The notes: a model not told the origin generated them from the sequence alone. Positions 13,801 to 25,469 are shown, counted from the first letter of the stretch. The stretch: DNA of 64,000 nt from Tamarix chinensis (GCA_030549775.1 CM060171.1:60012360-60076359), one strand, 5' to 3'. A program made the numbers and translations.

Positions 13801-15438
13801 TATACTAATACCAACTATTTTTATACATTGAAATTAACTAAATTTGGGCTCAAAATAAAAGTTAGGGCTCACGCTACATGAGTAGCTTGAGCTATATGCA
13901 TGACAATTATGGAAAAGGGGGTCAAAAAGGAGAAGTGGGGAGAAGGAGAGGTTGGTTCGGTTAAGGGTTTTAGGGGATGGGTTGAGGGCTTGTGGAGGGG
14001 AGTGAGGGTGGTGGCTAGGTGTAGGGAGGGGGTAAGGTTGTAGGTGGTGCTTGGGGGTCAAAGGTAGGTGGCTTAGGGAAGCAGAGGCAGAGGCTGCAAG
14101 GTTGAAAAAAATGGATGCAAGGGTGGTGAAGGAGAAGAAGGAAGGGAAAGTAAAAGGAGAAGGGAGGGGTTGTAGGGGGTTTAGACCAAAGGGAGGTAAG
14201 GTGGTGGTAAGGGAGGTGCCAAGGAGTGGATTGGTGGTCATTGAGGCGGTGGAAGAGGTGGAATGATAGCACCTGGTGGTGGTGTAGGGTGAGGCCAGGA
14301 AGGGGGAAATAAATAGGAAGAAGAAGGAAGGTGGTTACAGGGGCATGTGGTGGTGGCTTGGTGGTGTAGGGAGGTAGTAGGGGGTGTCAAGAGGTGGATA
14401 TGGTGGTTCATTGGGAATCAGCAACAATGGTTGGAGGCGGAAAAGTAAAAATAGGGGAGAAGGAGAAGAGGGAAAGAAAGTAGAAAGAGGGCTCAGTAGG
14501 TAGGGAAGTAAGAAGCTTGGGGGAAGAAAATGGGCAGGGGAGAAGAAGAAAAGAAGAGGGAGAGGAGAGGAGGTAGGGGTGCCAGCAAGGTGGTTGCGAT
14601 TGCAGGTGGTAGTGTGGTAGGTTTTACGGAGAAGGAGAAGGAAAGGGAAGGCACATTAGGGGAGAGAGAAGGAGAGGGAGAAGGGATGAAATGATAGGTT
14701 GAGGGGGGTTAGTGGTAGGGACGAGTTGTAGGCATGCATGTGCCGATGGTCAAAGAAGAAGAAGGAGGGAAGAAGGAGAAGAAGGAGAAAAGAAAGAAGA
14801 GGAAAACTAGCCGGGCGGGGGAGAAATAAAGGATTGGTCGACCGTACAAGCAAGGAGGAGGGGAAATAATGAGGGAGTTAGGCTAGCCCAACCGAGGGGA
14901 GAAAGGAAAGAAAGAAAGGAGAAGGGAGGTGGGTAGGACTGGCGGACGCGAGGGGAGGGAGAGGAGAAGAGAAAGAAGAAGGCCACAACCTAGCACTCGA
15001 GGAGGGGCGACATAGGTCGGGCTGCTCAAAGGAAGAAAAAAAGATAAGGAAAAAGGAGGAAAAGAAAAAGGAAGAAAAAGGAGAAAGAGAAACGAAAAAC
15101 AAAAAACAAAAATGGGGAAAAATAAATTAAAAATAACTTTTTTCATAATGGTATTTAATATTTTTGATAGATAAATTAATTTAATAATTTAATTAATTAA
15201 AATATAATATATTAGTTTAAGAGGGTAATTATAGTAAAATACGGGTTTGGAAAATTATTTAAATAAAATGGTTATGATAAAATAACAAAATATTTATTTT
15301 AATTTATCAAATATTCATATCCATTTTTATATGCCCAAAATTCATAGAATAATTAAATTAAAAAAATTTAAAAAATCAAATTATTCTAGATGAGGATTAT
15401 TCATTAAATTTCAATGTTTTTGATTTTGGGGTATTACA
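10811..15438 (-). mobile_element. Solo giant LTR 'B' (4.6 kb, Ty3-gypsy type)
   Basis: It begins TGTAACAAGCCC and ends GGGGTATTACA. The flanks are catga (10806-10810) and tatga (15439-15443), a target duplication with one mismatch. No coding sequence is present. It is the same family as C: both carry the block cattgaataggta or tattgaataggta near the start, followed by gagtaaccctttа-like sequence, the CCACTATTATT modules, a TTACCAAATTACC array and a G/A-rich zone. It interrupts the H 3' LTR between pieces that are contiguous in the right-hand H LTR (around 55185). Confidence 0.75.
12330..13260. repeat. Degenerate TTACCAAATTACC minisatellite in LTR B
   Basis: About 0.9 kb consists of imperfect repeats of a unit like aaattaccaaattaccctt with an irregular period of roughly 20-45 bases. 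The related LTR C has a shorter version (about 38600-38960). The ORFs 12497-12679 and 12661-13038 merely translate the repeat into Tyr/Leu/Pro-rich strings. Confidence 0.8.
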
Positions 15439-15488
15439 TATGATATCCAAATGCTAATTTGATATTAAACCTTACTATTTACAACTAT

Positions 15489-16352
15489 TGATATAAATCT
15501 CCAAAATTTGTATTTAAATAATTCTATTAATTGTTATAGATTATGTTGTGCTTATAATTATTTTTCTTATTGTGTGCTTGATTAGGAAATTAATTCAGAA
15601 CATGGGGAAATGGATCAAAAGGTTGTTGTAGCTGCTGCTGGGAATTGTTGCATAATTCATGTTATGTTTATTATAGAAAATCCCATGTGATGCATTCGTC
15701 GGCAAAATTTGGCTAATGGGGATTAAGCTGGCTGTGTAATCTACCACCCAACCCATAATTATTTGGGTTAGTTGGAACGTAGATTAATCAACCCTTAGTA
15801 ACCATGATTAGAAAATATAAATTCTAGCTGATGGGAAATATTTGTACATTCATTACTTTGTATTATTATGCCTTGTAATAATTTTAATTTTGGGCTGTTT
15901 TTCTTCAGCCAGCCGTCGACCCATTTGTGAGTGTCTCGATTGATTAATTGGGATGAATTTTATACGGCTGGAGGCCTGCATTTGTGTATTGTATGCTTTC
16001 CCTTTTGTATTGTATACGCCATATATATAGGGCATATACCGTTTATAACAAAAACAACTTTGGTCGAATACAATCTTGAGATTTCTAGAACTCTCTCTTA
16101 CTCTCTCTCTCGACTCTCCCTCTCTCTCTCTCGCGCGACCTTCTCATTCGCGGTCTTCTCACTCTTTCTTCTCGATCTCTTCTTGATCTTCTTTGTTCTA
16201 TAACTTCAGCAGCTGTTGATTCAACTACGCTCTGAGTTTTCTGATCTTCCTTTGGAGAAAATCTTTAAGTTGATTGTTCGCGAGTCGAACCCCGCGCATG
16301 ATTCTATTTGCAATCCAGCAAAAATTCTGTGAAACCCTTCCAAGTTTCATCA
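15489..16352 (+). mobile_element. 5' LTR of element E
   Basis: 864 bases, TGATATAA...TTTCATCA. A TATA-like run (atatatatagggc, about 16020) lies upstream of a pyrimidine-rich (ct)n tract at about 16085-16135, an arrangement that suggests the promoter and start region. A 9-base segment near 15522 is absent from the 3' copy. Confidence 0.92.
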
Positions 16353-16353
16353 T

Positions 16354-16366
16354 TTGGTATCAGAGC
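16354..16366 (+). promoter_or_regulatory. Primer binding site of element E (initiator-Met tRNA)
   Basis: TTGGTATCAGAGC follows the LTR end after one base. It is complementary to the 3' end of plant initiator methionine tRNA, the usual primer for these elements, and it fixes the LTR end at 16352. Confidence 0.9.
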
Positions 16367-17086
16367 CTCAATTATTCGAGTTCTCATGGTTTAATTCGTC
16401 TGTTAGTGAACTTTTATTGTTGAAATTACTATTCTCAACTTCGCTAACCCATATTTCTGAAGTGTGAATCTAGGGTTTGCGATTGACGAAAGAAATCAAA
16501 CGGTTTTATCTCGTCTAATCCGGCGACCAAGAGGGTTGTGTTATCTAATTCGGAACTACTTGGGAAACCCTAAGTGGCTTTGGCAATTTACGGCTAGGGT
16601 TTGGTCAAGATTCTTGAATCTTGACGATATTCGAGGAATACTCCTCGATTGGTAAATTTGAACCTTACTTTTGCTAACTACTAAAACTTGTGATTGTCAA
16701 TTTAAAATTTTATTACGAATTGGTCATTTCTATTCAAAACTGAAAGAGTGTGCAGGAGTGAGTGAACCAGCAAACCCTTGGTTCTAGAAAGGGGTAAGGA
16801 CTCCAAGAAGAGGGGTCATATCTTGTAATTGGGTTGATTGCTTAAGTTGCTCTCGGTGTAATATGGTTGCTTTCTTGAGCTTTATGGTTGTATTTGATTT
16901 AACTATCTGGAAGTTATTGTGTACTCTGTGTGTTCTGATATATCTTTAATCTTGTATAGTACTGTGATATCTTTATATTTAGTAGTGATCAATTTGTTGT
17001 CTAATTGATTTAATAATAAAGTAAATTTTATTCTAGATTGTCTATTATCTGTGTCTTATCTTGTACATCATAAAGTAAACCCAATA

Positions 17087-18764
17087 ATGTCTAATAACGG
17101 CCAATCTGTTAATATATCTGTCTCAGTATCTAGTAATGACTTATTAGAAACTCTTAGGACTTTTCAAGAACAAATGACTGCCCAACTTGCTGTTTTGTCT
17201 ACTAACTTAGAACAGAGGATAGGAGAGCAATAAGTAAGAATTAATGAATTGTAGAATAATAGGGTAGATACTCAACATGATGCGGTATTAGGAAGGGCTC
17301 CCATGGACCCTAGAACTAGGATTCCACCTGTAACTAGTTTAGAAGAATTAGAATATCAAATATCCAATAATAGTGATAGGAAGCCTAGACAGAATAATAG
17401 AAAAGAAAGATACTTAGACTTAATTGATAGGAACCTAAGTAATCTTAAGTTTAACATACCTGGATTCAATGGAAGAAATGATCCTGATTATTATTTTGAG
17501 TTGGAATTTACAGAATATGCATCTTCTTGGTATCACAAACTTGTCTTAACTAGGCGTAGGAGTGGAGAACCACCTATACAAACATGGGATGAATTTAAGA
17601 TTCTAATGAGGAAAAGATTTGTTCCAAGTTCTTATTATAGAGAATTACATAAGAAGTTACAGACACTGAATCAAGGAATTAGGTCTGTGGATGAATACTT
17701 TAAGGAACTAGAAGTCTTGGTGATTAAAACAGGAATTGTCGAGGATGAGGATGCTACCATGGCTAGATTCTTAAGTGGATTAAACTCTGAGATAGATGAT
17801 AAGGTAGAATTATATCCTTGTAGGACTTTAAGTGAAATGGTTAACATATCTACCAAGATAGAGAGTCAGATAAGGAAAACTAAACAGCATAAACCCCCTA
17901 GGATTGGGATTAAGAGTACATTAAAAAGGAATTTTGGAGGAACTAATTCTGGAAATTGGAAGAATAATGGGAGGTTTGAACCTAGAGGTAGGAATAATGA
18001 AGTCAAAGTAGGAAACAGGGCTGAGAAGGGTAGAAATATAACAACTAATCCTACTAGTGGTCCCAATAGAACTAGGGATATCAAATGCTTTAAATTTGGG
18101 GGATTAGGATACATAGCTTCTGAATGTCCAAATAAGAGGAATATTTTAATTAGAGAATCTGGAGATATAGAGTCTGAATCTGAGGAGGAAGAATTGGAAA
18201 CTAACGTGATTAGGGATGATACTAGTGAATTAGAAGAAGAGATAGAACTTCCAATAAGTAGAGATCTTTTTGTAGTATGTACGACTTTAAATAGTAACAA
18301 ATTACCTGACTCAAATTCCATACAGAGAGAAAATATATTTCAAACTCGATGTTTGATTGATGATAAGTGTTTTAACATAGCCATAGATAGTGGTAGTTGT
18401 ATTAATGCTGCTATTACTTTATTAGTATCTAAACTAGGATTATCAACCACTAGGCACCCAAAACCCTATAGACTACAATGGTTAAATGAGTTAGGGGATG
18501 TTAAGGTTAGTCAGTAAGTTTTAGTAAACTTAAAGTTAGGGAATTATGAGGATTCTATTCTGTGTGATATTGTTCCCATGCATGCTACCCATTTATTATT
18601 AGGTAGACCTTGACAATATGATAGGAGATTGACACATGATGGTTATAAAAACAGATACACTTTACATAAGGATGATAAGAAAATTGTTTTAGCACCTATG
18701 ACTCTAAAAGAAATCTTTGATGATCATATTAAAATAAAATCTGATTATAAGGAACTATCCAAAT
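17087..18764 (+). pseudogene. Gag and protease of element E, with in-frame stops
   Basis: ATG at 17087 (MSNNGQSVN...) starts a frame that stays the same through RT but is cut by stops at 17231, about 17252, 18515, about 18612 and about 18764. The Gag core is seen as FTEYASSWYHKL, then MRKRFVPSSYY, LQTLNQGIRSVDEYF and ATMARFLSGLN. About 25-30 residues expected between DPDYYFELE and FTEYA are absent, an apparent in-frame deletion. The zinc knuckle reads CFKFGGLGYIASEC: the second Cys is Phe and the His is Tyr. The protease active site is present as AIDSGS near 18385. Gag would form the particle; protease would cut the polyprotein. Confidence 0.85.
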
Positions 18765-18779
18765 AGAGTATAGAGACTA

Positions 18780-20290
18780 GGTTTAGTTCAAAGGAAGTTA
18801 AATGGACATCTAGGCTTTATGCTAAGAGTGGAGATGTGGAAAAAGCAATTAAGAGACACGCAAGTGTATATTTGATGGTTTATAAGGAATGCTATGAATG
18901 TCAATTAGAGTTAAGTGAGGAAGTACCTATTGATGTGAGGCATTTATTAGAAGAGTATAGTGAATTGTTTCCCGAGGACATAACCTATGGATTACCTCCA
19001 TTAAGAGGGATAGAACATCAAATAGACTTTGTACCAGGAGCTGTTTTACCAAACAGACCTGCTTATAGGGCTAATCCTGAAGAGGTAAAGGAATTAAAGA
19101 GGCAGGTTTCTGAATTATTAAGTAAAGGCTATATTAAGGAATCAATGAGTCCATGTGCAGTTCCAGTATTATTAGTGCCTAAGAAAGATGGAAGTTGGAG
19201 AATGTGCATAGATAGTAGAGCAGTAAATAAAATAATTATTAAGTTTAGATACCCTATACCTAGGGTTGATGAGATGTTAGACCTTCTACATGGTGTTGTG
19301 ATTTTTTCAAAAAATAGATTTAAAAAGTGGATACCATCAAATTAGAATGAAACCAGAAGATGAATGGAAGACACCCTTCAAAACTAACTTTAGGTTATAT
19401 GAATGGTTAGTAATGCCTTTTGGATTATCCAATGCTCCCAGTAACTTCATGAGAGTTATGAACCATATTCTTAGAAATTTTATTGGAAAATTTGTGGTTG
19501 TTTATTTTGATGACATACTTATATATAGTAAGTATTTAGAAGAACATTTGAAACATTTAAGGGTAATTTTGGATGTGTTTAAAGAAAAAAAGTTGTATGC
19601 CAATTTAGTTAAGTCTAGATTTTGTTTAGAAAGTGTAGTATTCCTAGGATTTGTTGTAGGTAAAGATGGTATATTTGTAGATAAAGAAAAAATTAAAGCT
19701 ACTCAAGAGTGGCCTGTACCTAAGACTGTGACTGAAGTGAGAAGTTTCCATGGTTTGTGTTCATTTTATAGAAGATTTGTTAGGAATTTTAGTACCATAG
19801 CTGCTCCCTTGACTGCAATAACAAAAAAAGGAAAATGGGTTTAAGTGGGGTTTAGAACAGCAAAAAATCTTTTGAAACTCTTAAAGATAAATTAACCCTT
19901 CCTGAGTTTGAAAAAATGTTTGAATTAGACTATGATGCTTTAGGGTTGGGAATAGGGGTTGTACTTTCTCAAGAGGGTAAACCAATAGCTTATTTTAGTG
20001 AAAAATTAAATGGTAGTACTTTAAATTACTCTACTTATGAAAATGAATTATTTTCTTTAGTAAGAGCCTTAGAAGTTTGGCAACATTAATTATGGCCTAG
20101 AGAATTTGTTATAAACACTGATCAAGGAGCTATTAAATATTTAAAAAGCCAGTCAAAATTAAATAGAAGGCAGGGTAGGTGGATTACGTTTATTGAAAGC
20201 TTTCCTTACATAATTAACTATAAGAAAGGAGGGGATAATGTAGTTGCAGAAGCTTTATCTAGGAGGCATGCTTTGTTAAATGCAGTAGAT
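18780..20290 (+). pseudogene. Reverse transcriptase and RNase H of element E, frameshifted
   Basis: The RT start is readable in 18836-19345 (VPVLLVPKKDGSWRMCID, then YPIPRVDEMLDLLHG). Near 19300-19345, in a T/A homopolymer-rich stretch, the conserved KIDL-SGYH block is damaged and the frame shifts by +1. It resumes at 19347 with [12 protein letters not shown] and the catalytic [12 protein letters not shown]. After a stop at 19842 the RNase H part continues in another frame ([36 protein letters not shown]) to about 20275. The YFDD box is intact, but no continuous protein is possible. Confidence 0.88.
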
Positions 20291-20339
20291 ACCACTTTGT
20301 TTGGTTTTTCCTGTATCAAACTTTTATATTTGGAGGATC

Positions 20340-21520
20340 ATGACTTTAAATAAATTTATAAAAAATGTGAAACTGCTACACAAGTAAAATACTATATATC
20401 TAAAGGTTAATTTTTTAGAGAAAATAGGTTATGTATTCCTGAGTGTTCATATAGGGGACTATTAAGTCAAGAAGCTCATAATGGTGGACTAATGGCACAC
20501 TTAGGATTTCAAAAGACTTTAGATATACTAATTGATCACTTCTCCTAGCCTCATATGAAAAAGGATGTATTGAAATATTGTGTTAATTGTGTAGCTTGTA
20601 GACAGGCTAAGTCCACATCAAAACCTTTTGGGTTATATACTCCATTACCTATTCCTAATCAACCCTGGAATGATGTTTCTTTAGATTTCATTTTAGGCTT
20701 ACCTAGGACTAATAGATCTAAAGATTCAATAATGGTTGTAGTGGATAGGTTTAGTAAGATGGCTTATTTTATACCTTGCAATAAAACAAATGATGCGGTG
20801 GCTGTGGCTGAGTTGTTCTTTTGTCAAATAGTTAAGTTGCATGGAATACAGAAGACAACAATATCAGATAGAGATGTTAAATTTTTCAGTCATTTTTGGA
20901 AGGTTTTGTGGAGTAAACTAGGAACTAAACTATTATTTTCCACCACATGTCACCATCAAACAGATGGACAAACAGAGGTAGTAAATAGGATATTAGGTAA
21001 TATGTTGAGAGCTATCCTTGAAAAGAATCTTAAACAATGGGAATATGTATTACCTTAGGTAGAATTTGCTTATAATAGGACCTTAAATTCTACAACTAAA
21101 AAGACTCCATTTGAGATTGTGTATGGTTTTAATCCTTTGACTCCTCGAGATCTGAGCCCTTTGCCGAATTCTGAATTACATAACTTTGATGCTGAATCTC
21201 GTGCTGTTAATATAAAGAAATTACATGAATCTGTGAGTCAACAAATTACTAAGAGGGTTCAACAAATGGCTGAGAATGCTAATAGTAGAAGAAGAAAAAT
21301 GGTTTTCCAACCTGGAGATTTAGTTTGGGTACACCTAAGGAAAGAACGTTTTCCAAACCTTTGAAAATGAAAATTAGACCCTAGGGGAGATGGACCTTTT
21401 ACTGTATTAGAAATGATTAATGATAATGCTTACATAATTGATTTTCCTGCTAAGTTTGGAAATGTTAGTGATTCTTTTAATGTTCCTGATCTTAGTCCAT
21501 TTATTGGCATGAATCAGGTT
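20340..21520 (+). pseudogene. Integrase of element E
   Basis: The zinc-binding region has HNGGLMAHLG (about 20477) and [11 protein letters not shown] (about 20580). The three acidic catalytic residues are visible: Asp in VSLDFILG, Asp in TISDRDVKF, Glu in DGQTEVVNR. After a stop at 21056 the C-terminal part continues (EFAYNRTL, TPFEIVYGFNPLTPRDL, GDLVWVHLRKERFP), with another stop at 21362, then FNVPDLSPFIG near 21480. No separate chromodomain is seen. The enzyme would insert the DNA copy into the chromosome. Confidence 0.88.
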
Positions 21521-21539
21521 TAAGAGATGAAACCTTTCC

Positions 21540-22406
21540 AAGAAGAGGGGAATGATATAAAGCTTCAAAATTTGTATTTAAATAATTGTTATAGAGTATT
21601 TTGTGCTTATAATTATTTTTCTTATTGTGTGCTTGATTAGGAAATTAATTCAAAACATGGGGAAATGGATTGGAAGGTTGTTGTAGCCGCTACTGGGAAT
21701 TGTTGCAGAATTCATGTTATGTTTGTTGTAGAAAATCCCAAATGATGCATTCGCCGGCAAAATTTGGCTAATGGGGATTAAGCTGGCTGTGTAATCTGCC
21801 ACCCGACCCATAGTTATTTGGGTTAGTTGGAATGTGGATTACTCAAACCTTGGTAACCATGATTAGCTAATATAAATTCTAGCTGATGGAAAATATTTGT
21901 ACATTCATTACTTTGTATTGATATGCCTTGTAATAATTATAATTTAGGGTTGTTTTTCTTTAGCCAACCGTCGACCCATTTGTGAGTGTCTCCATTGATT
22001 AATTGGGTTGAATTGTATACGGTCGGAGGCCTGCGTTTGTGTATTGTATGCTTTCCCTTTTGTATTTTATACGCCATATATATAGGGCATATACCGTATG
22101 TAACAAAAACAACTTTGGTCGAATAAATTCTAGAGATTTCTAGAAGTCTCTCTTGCTCTCTCTCTCTCCTCTCCCTCTCTCTCTCGCGCGACCTTCTCGT
22201 TCGCATTATTCTCGCTCTTTATTCTCGATCTCTTATTGATCTTCTTTGTTCTATAACTTCAGCAGCCGTTGATTCAAATGTGCTCTGAGTTTTCTGATCT
22301 TCCTTTGGAGAAAATCCTTAGGCTGATTGTTCGGCGAGTCAAACCCCGTGCTCGATTCTATTTGCGATTTGGCAAAACTTCGGTGAAACCCTTCCAGGTT
22401 TCATCA
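21540..22406 (+). mobile_element. Polypurine tract and 3' LTR of element E
   Basis: The purine run aagaagagggga (21540-21551) lies directly before the 3' LTR (21553-22406, 854 bases, TGATATAA...TTTCATCA). This is the expected plus-strand primer site. The (ct)n tract and TATA-like block of the 5' copy are conserved here. Confidence 0.9.
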
Positions 22407-22918
22407 ACTATGTGCGGAATTTACATTAAGGCTTACTCAACAAAAACCAATTTCAAGAGCTTAATCCACTCACAATAAAGTTCCAAATTTCATTTCCCTT
22501 TTTGTGCCATCAAATAACTTATTAGGCTTATTCATCAAGCATCTTACAATTACCGTTTTTTATATCATGCGTTATGATTCATGGAGTCCATCCATTTTGT
22601 TTTTTATGCAAGTAAATAGATGTATTTTAACCATTAATAGTCATATAACAATGTTAAGCACAATATCAAAGCATATCCAAACCGAAATTCAAGTCGATCA
22701 GTTTGGTCGAGCAAAGCCATTCGGTTTGAACAATACACTAGTCAATCAGTTCACGGAACCAGTTGATTAGTTTACCTAAAACTCAAGTTATAAAACTTCC
22801 ATAGGTTATTTAAATATAAATTTTCTCAAAAATTATTTATAGTTCCAAATCAAAATCAAACATTAAAAAATGGAATAATATCTAATTCAACAACTTTAAA
22901 ACAAGATGGGGCACTACA

Positions 22919-23415
22919 ACACTACCCCTTAAAGTGGTTGCATCCTTGAAGCCTGCTAACCAATGTCTAGGCATAGTATAAGCACACATAACAACTCACA
23001 AAACACATTAAATAATGCTAAAAGGGTACTACCACCTGAAAAAAAATGACAACACCATAGACATTACACTAGTGGAACAACTTTAGGTATTCATTGAGAA
23101 TATCCTCCTTAGCTTCCCTGGTGGTCTCCTTGAGGCCATTCTAGTTAGAACGGACTTTCACTAGTGGAAAACTCTTTGTGCATGTCATTCGAATCTTCTT
23201 TTCCAAAATTATTACTAGTCAATCTTCGTCTGTAAATGATCCATCAAGTTTCAATGACTTCGAAGAAATGTCATAGGAAGGATTAGCTATGTATTTTCTC
23301 AACTGGGATATGTGGAAGACATCATATACACATAACAATTCCATCAATAGGGCTAGAAGGTAAGCGACCTCACTAACATGATCCATAATCTCTTATGGTC
23401 CACACAACACGATTT
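22919..23415 (-). pseudogene. Integrase C-terminus and chromodomain remnant of element H, with polypurine tract
   Basis: On the minus strand the blocks HVSEVAYLLAL, then DVFHISQLRKYIANPSYD and SFPLVKVR are readable, the usual end of a Tekay/Del-type integrase leading into a chromodomain. The stretch ends in a purine tract (complement of 22919-22934) next to the H 3' LTR. The upstream side stops abruptly at about 23413-23420, where H2 LTR sequence begins; the expected catalytic integrase core of H is found nowhere in the window. Confidence 0.7.
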
Positions 23416-23576
23416 TAGTTTACGAATTACGGTTTACCAAAGTTAAGGTTTTGGAATTGGTTAATGTTTGGAATTAAGGAGTTAGTTTAAGGCTAACATA
23501 GGATTTATTGATATTAAAATTAAATTAGGTTACTAATGACGTGGGATTAGGCTAAGCAATTTTTTAGGGTATTACA
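23416..23576 (-). mobile_element. Truncated 3' LTR of element H2 (first ~160 bases)
   Basis: On the minus strand it starts TGTAATACCC and aligns with the start of the H2 5' LTR (42186 downwards): shared blocks include aggctaacata and taaattaggt/taattagggt. It is cut after about 160 bases, at the junction with H chromodomain sequence. About 2 kb of LTR is therefore missing. Confidence 0.75.
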
Positions 23577-24130
23577 TTACTACCCCCTTAAAAGAGACTT
23601 TGTCCCCTAAGTCAATAAGTTTGGGATAGGGAAGAAGAGAAAAAAATGTCAGGAAGTAATTTCAGCGGTTAAATCTATTAGAGTTACCACTAGAATACCG
23701 GGTACTAACCCCCTTAAAAGAAAGAAAACCCTAAATTCTAACACACCTAATCTAAAGAGCTTGGGATACGCCTCACGCATATTCTTCTTGATCTCATAAG
23801 TTGCTTCCTCTACCCCATGACAGCTCCAAAGAATCTTCACAAGTGGAACTAAGCTTGTTCGGGTGCGTCGAATCATGGTATCGAGAATCTTCAAAGGCCT
23901 CTCCTCGTAGGACAATGAATCATCGAGCTCGATCTCATCGGATTGGATCACGGGTAGATTTGTAATGTACTTCCTAAGCTGAGAATGTGAAAGACGTTGT
24001 GAACCCTCCAATCTTGTCAAGAATCTCATATGGGCCAATATACCATAGGCTGAGCTTACCCTTCTGACCAAATCTCTGCACTCCCTTAGTTGATGGAACC
24101 CTCAACATAACTCTATCCCCCAGCTCAAAA
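23577..24130 (-). pseudogene. Integrase C-terminus and chromodomain of element H2, with polypurine tract
   Basis: A purine tract (complement of 23577-23594) adjoins the LTR. The 140-codon open stretch 23649-24071 includes SHSQLRKYITNLPVI, then LSYEERPLKILD, LVPLVKILWSCHGVEEATYE and the ending MREAYPKLF. This is the chromodomain-bearing end of a chromovirus integrase, which may bind methylated histone H3 and bias insertion to heterochromatin. The N-terminal part continues upstream (FELGDRV-like) until it is cut at 24130 by the CACTA element, then resumes at 34155. Confidence 0.82.
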
Positions 24131-24149
24131 CACTACCACGGAAACAGCT

Positions 24150-24625
24150 TTTAATAACGGTTATTTTCGAGTTTTAATAACGGTTTTCAACCGTTATTGA
24201 ATCGCCCGTTATTATATCTTTAATAACGGTTCATAACCGTCATTAAAAATACACAAAAACCCGCGAATATGTGCGTAAACTTCATATTTAATAACGGTTT
24301 TTAAGTAAAAACCGTTGTTAAAAATGAGCTTTTAATAACGGTTCAATGGGAAACCGTTGTTAAAAATAAGGTTTTCATAACGGTTCATCAGAAAAAACCG
24401 TTGTTGAAAACCATGTTTTAATAACGGTTCGTAAACAAAACCGTTATTAAAAACGGATTCTTTAATAACGGTTCTATGGGAAACCGTTATTAAAAATTGA
24501 GGTTTTAATAACGGTTTCCCATAGAACCGTTATTAAAACATAACTTTTAATAACGGTTTTGTTTACGAACCGTTATTAAAACATGGTTTTAATAACGGTT
24601 TCCCATAGAACCGTTATTAAAAGTG
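24150..24625. repeat. Subterminal repeat array, CACTA 3' end
   Basis: About eleven units have the form TTTAATAACGGTT, a spacer of roughly 6-14 bases, then AACCGTTATTAAA, so each unit is a hairpin. Such arrays bind the element-encoded DNA-binding protein in En/Spm (family knowledge). Within it, 24411-24495 and 24503-24586 form one large inverted repeat. Confidence 0.9.
24411..24586. repeat. 85-base near-perfect inverted repeat inside the subterminal array
   Basis: The left arm (about 24411-24495) and right arm (about 24503-24586) are reverse complements except for a short segment of about 7-8 bases in the middle (aacggattc versus aacataac side). They enclose a centre of about 7 bases. The spacers of the small hairpins also match across the arms (CTATGGGAAA with TTTCCCATAG; CGTAAACAAAA with TTTTGTTTACG). 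Confidence 0.85.
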
Positions 24626-24937
24626 TATGTTTTTTTTTTAGCATTTTTCTATTTTGTTCCTGCCCACATACACAGTTGTATGTTCAAACAATTACCAAAT
24701 CTGCAATGTAAAACAACATCAATTCATACCAGCAGGGTATCACACCATAATTTCAATCAATCTATAATTAGTATGCATGTCTCAATACACCAACTATACT
24801 TAGGAATAAAAATTAGTGGGCATACCACAACTTGGTAGCTCTACACCCCAAAGTAAAGAGTTCACAAATCTAGGCCGGAAGACCGAAAGATGTAGACAAA
24901 ATACAAACCTGAAAATGCATGTAGAATATATAGATCG

Positions 24938-25469
24938 CTACCTAATACCGAATGAATGAGTGCACGTGCTTGGCCCATTGGTCTCTAACTTCATCAATTT
25001 CATCAATATTATATTGCTGGCCTCGTGCATAGTCATCGGTGAAAAACTACAACACACATGTTTCAATTAATATACAGTTAGACATTAGGTCAAAAATATA
25101 TATTTCATGATTCATTAATAGAAAAATATGGAAAAGCAAACATACATGGCTTGGATCTATGTTGACCGATCTATTCTGGACTATAAGATCCATTGTTCTA
25201 CATACATAGTATCCACAATCATTGCCATTTTGCTGTTGTGGACACTATCAAATGAATTCAATTAGCTCTCTAACTATTATATATTCATTTGAATTAAAAC
25301 AAAATACAAAATAGTTGTCTTCCTACTTACCATGATAGGCTCATATTGAAGATTCTTTGGGTCTGGGACACCATTCCCACCTCTCCTTTGATATGCCGTC
25401 CATAGTGCCCTAATAAATAGAGTTGGATACATAATATTGTAAGTATATATACCTCAAATAATGAAAATA

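Larger units (their letters stand above)
15489..22406 (+). mobile_element. Element E: complete Ty3-gypsy retrotransposon, CRM-like
   Basis: Two LTRs (15489-16352 and 21553-22406) are in direct orientation, with an exact 5-bp duplication actat at 15484-15488 and 22407-22411. A primer site follows the first LTR, a purine tract precedes the second, and gag-PR-RT-RNase H-integrase lie between in that order. The Gag core, the DGQTEVVNR integrase block and a polyprotein end that runs to the 3' LTR without an obvious separate chromodomain resemble CRM-type chromoviruses (recalled family knowledge). The frames carry stops and one shift, so it is inactive. By-eye comparison of about 400 LTR bases gives roughly 7% differences, so the insertion is not recent. 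Confidence 0.9.

Noticed and set aside
13834..15146. Ser/Pro/Phe-rich minus-strand ORFs up to 135 codons
   Set aside because: They lie in the G/A-rich zone of LTR B, where stops are rare on the C/T-rich strand; equivalent ORFs in A, C, I and J are not conserved in frame.
23413..24130. A single gypsy element with two chromodomains
   Set aside because: An LTR start and a second polypurine tract lie between the two chromodomain segments, so they belong to two elements (H and H2).
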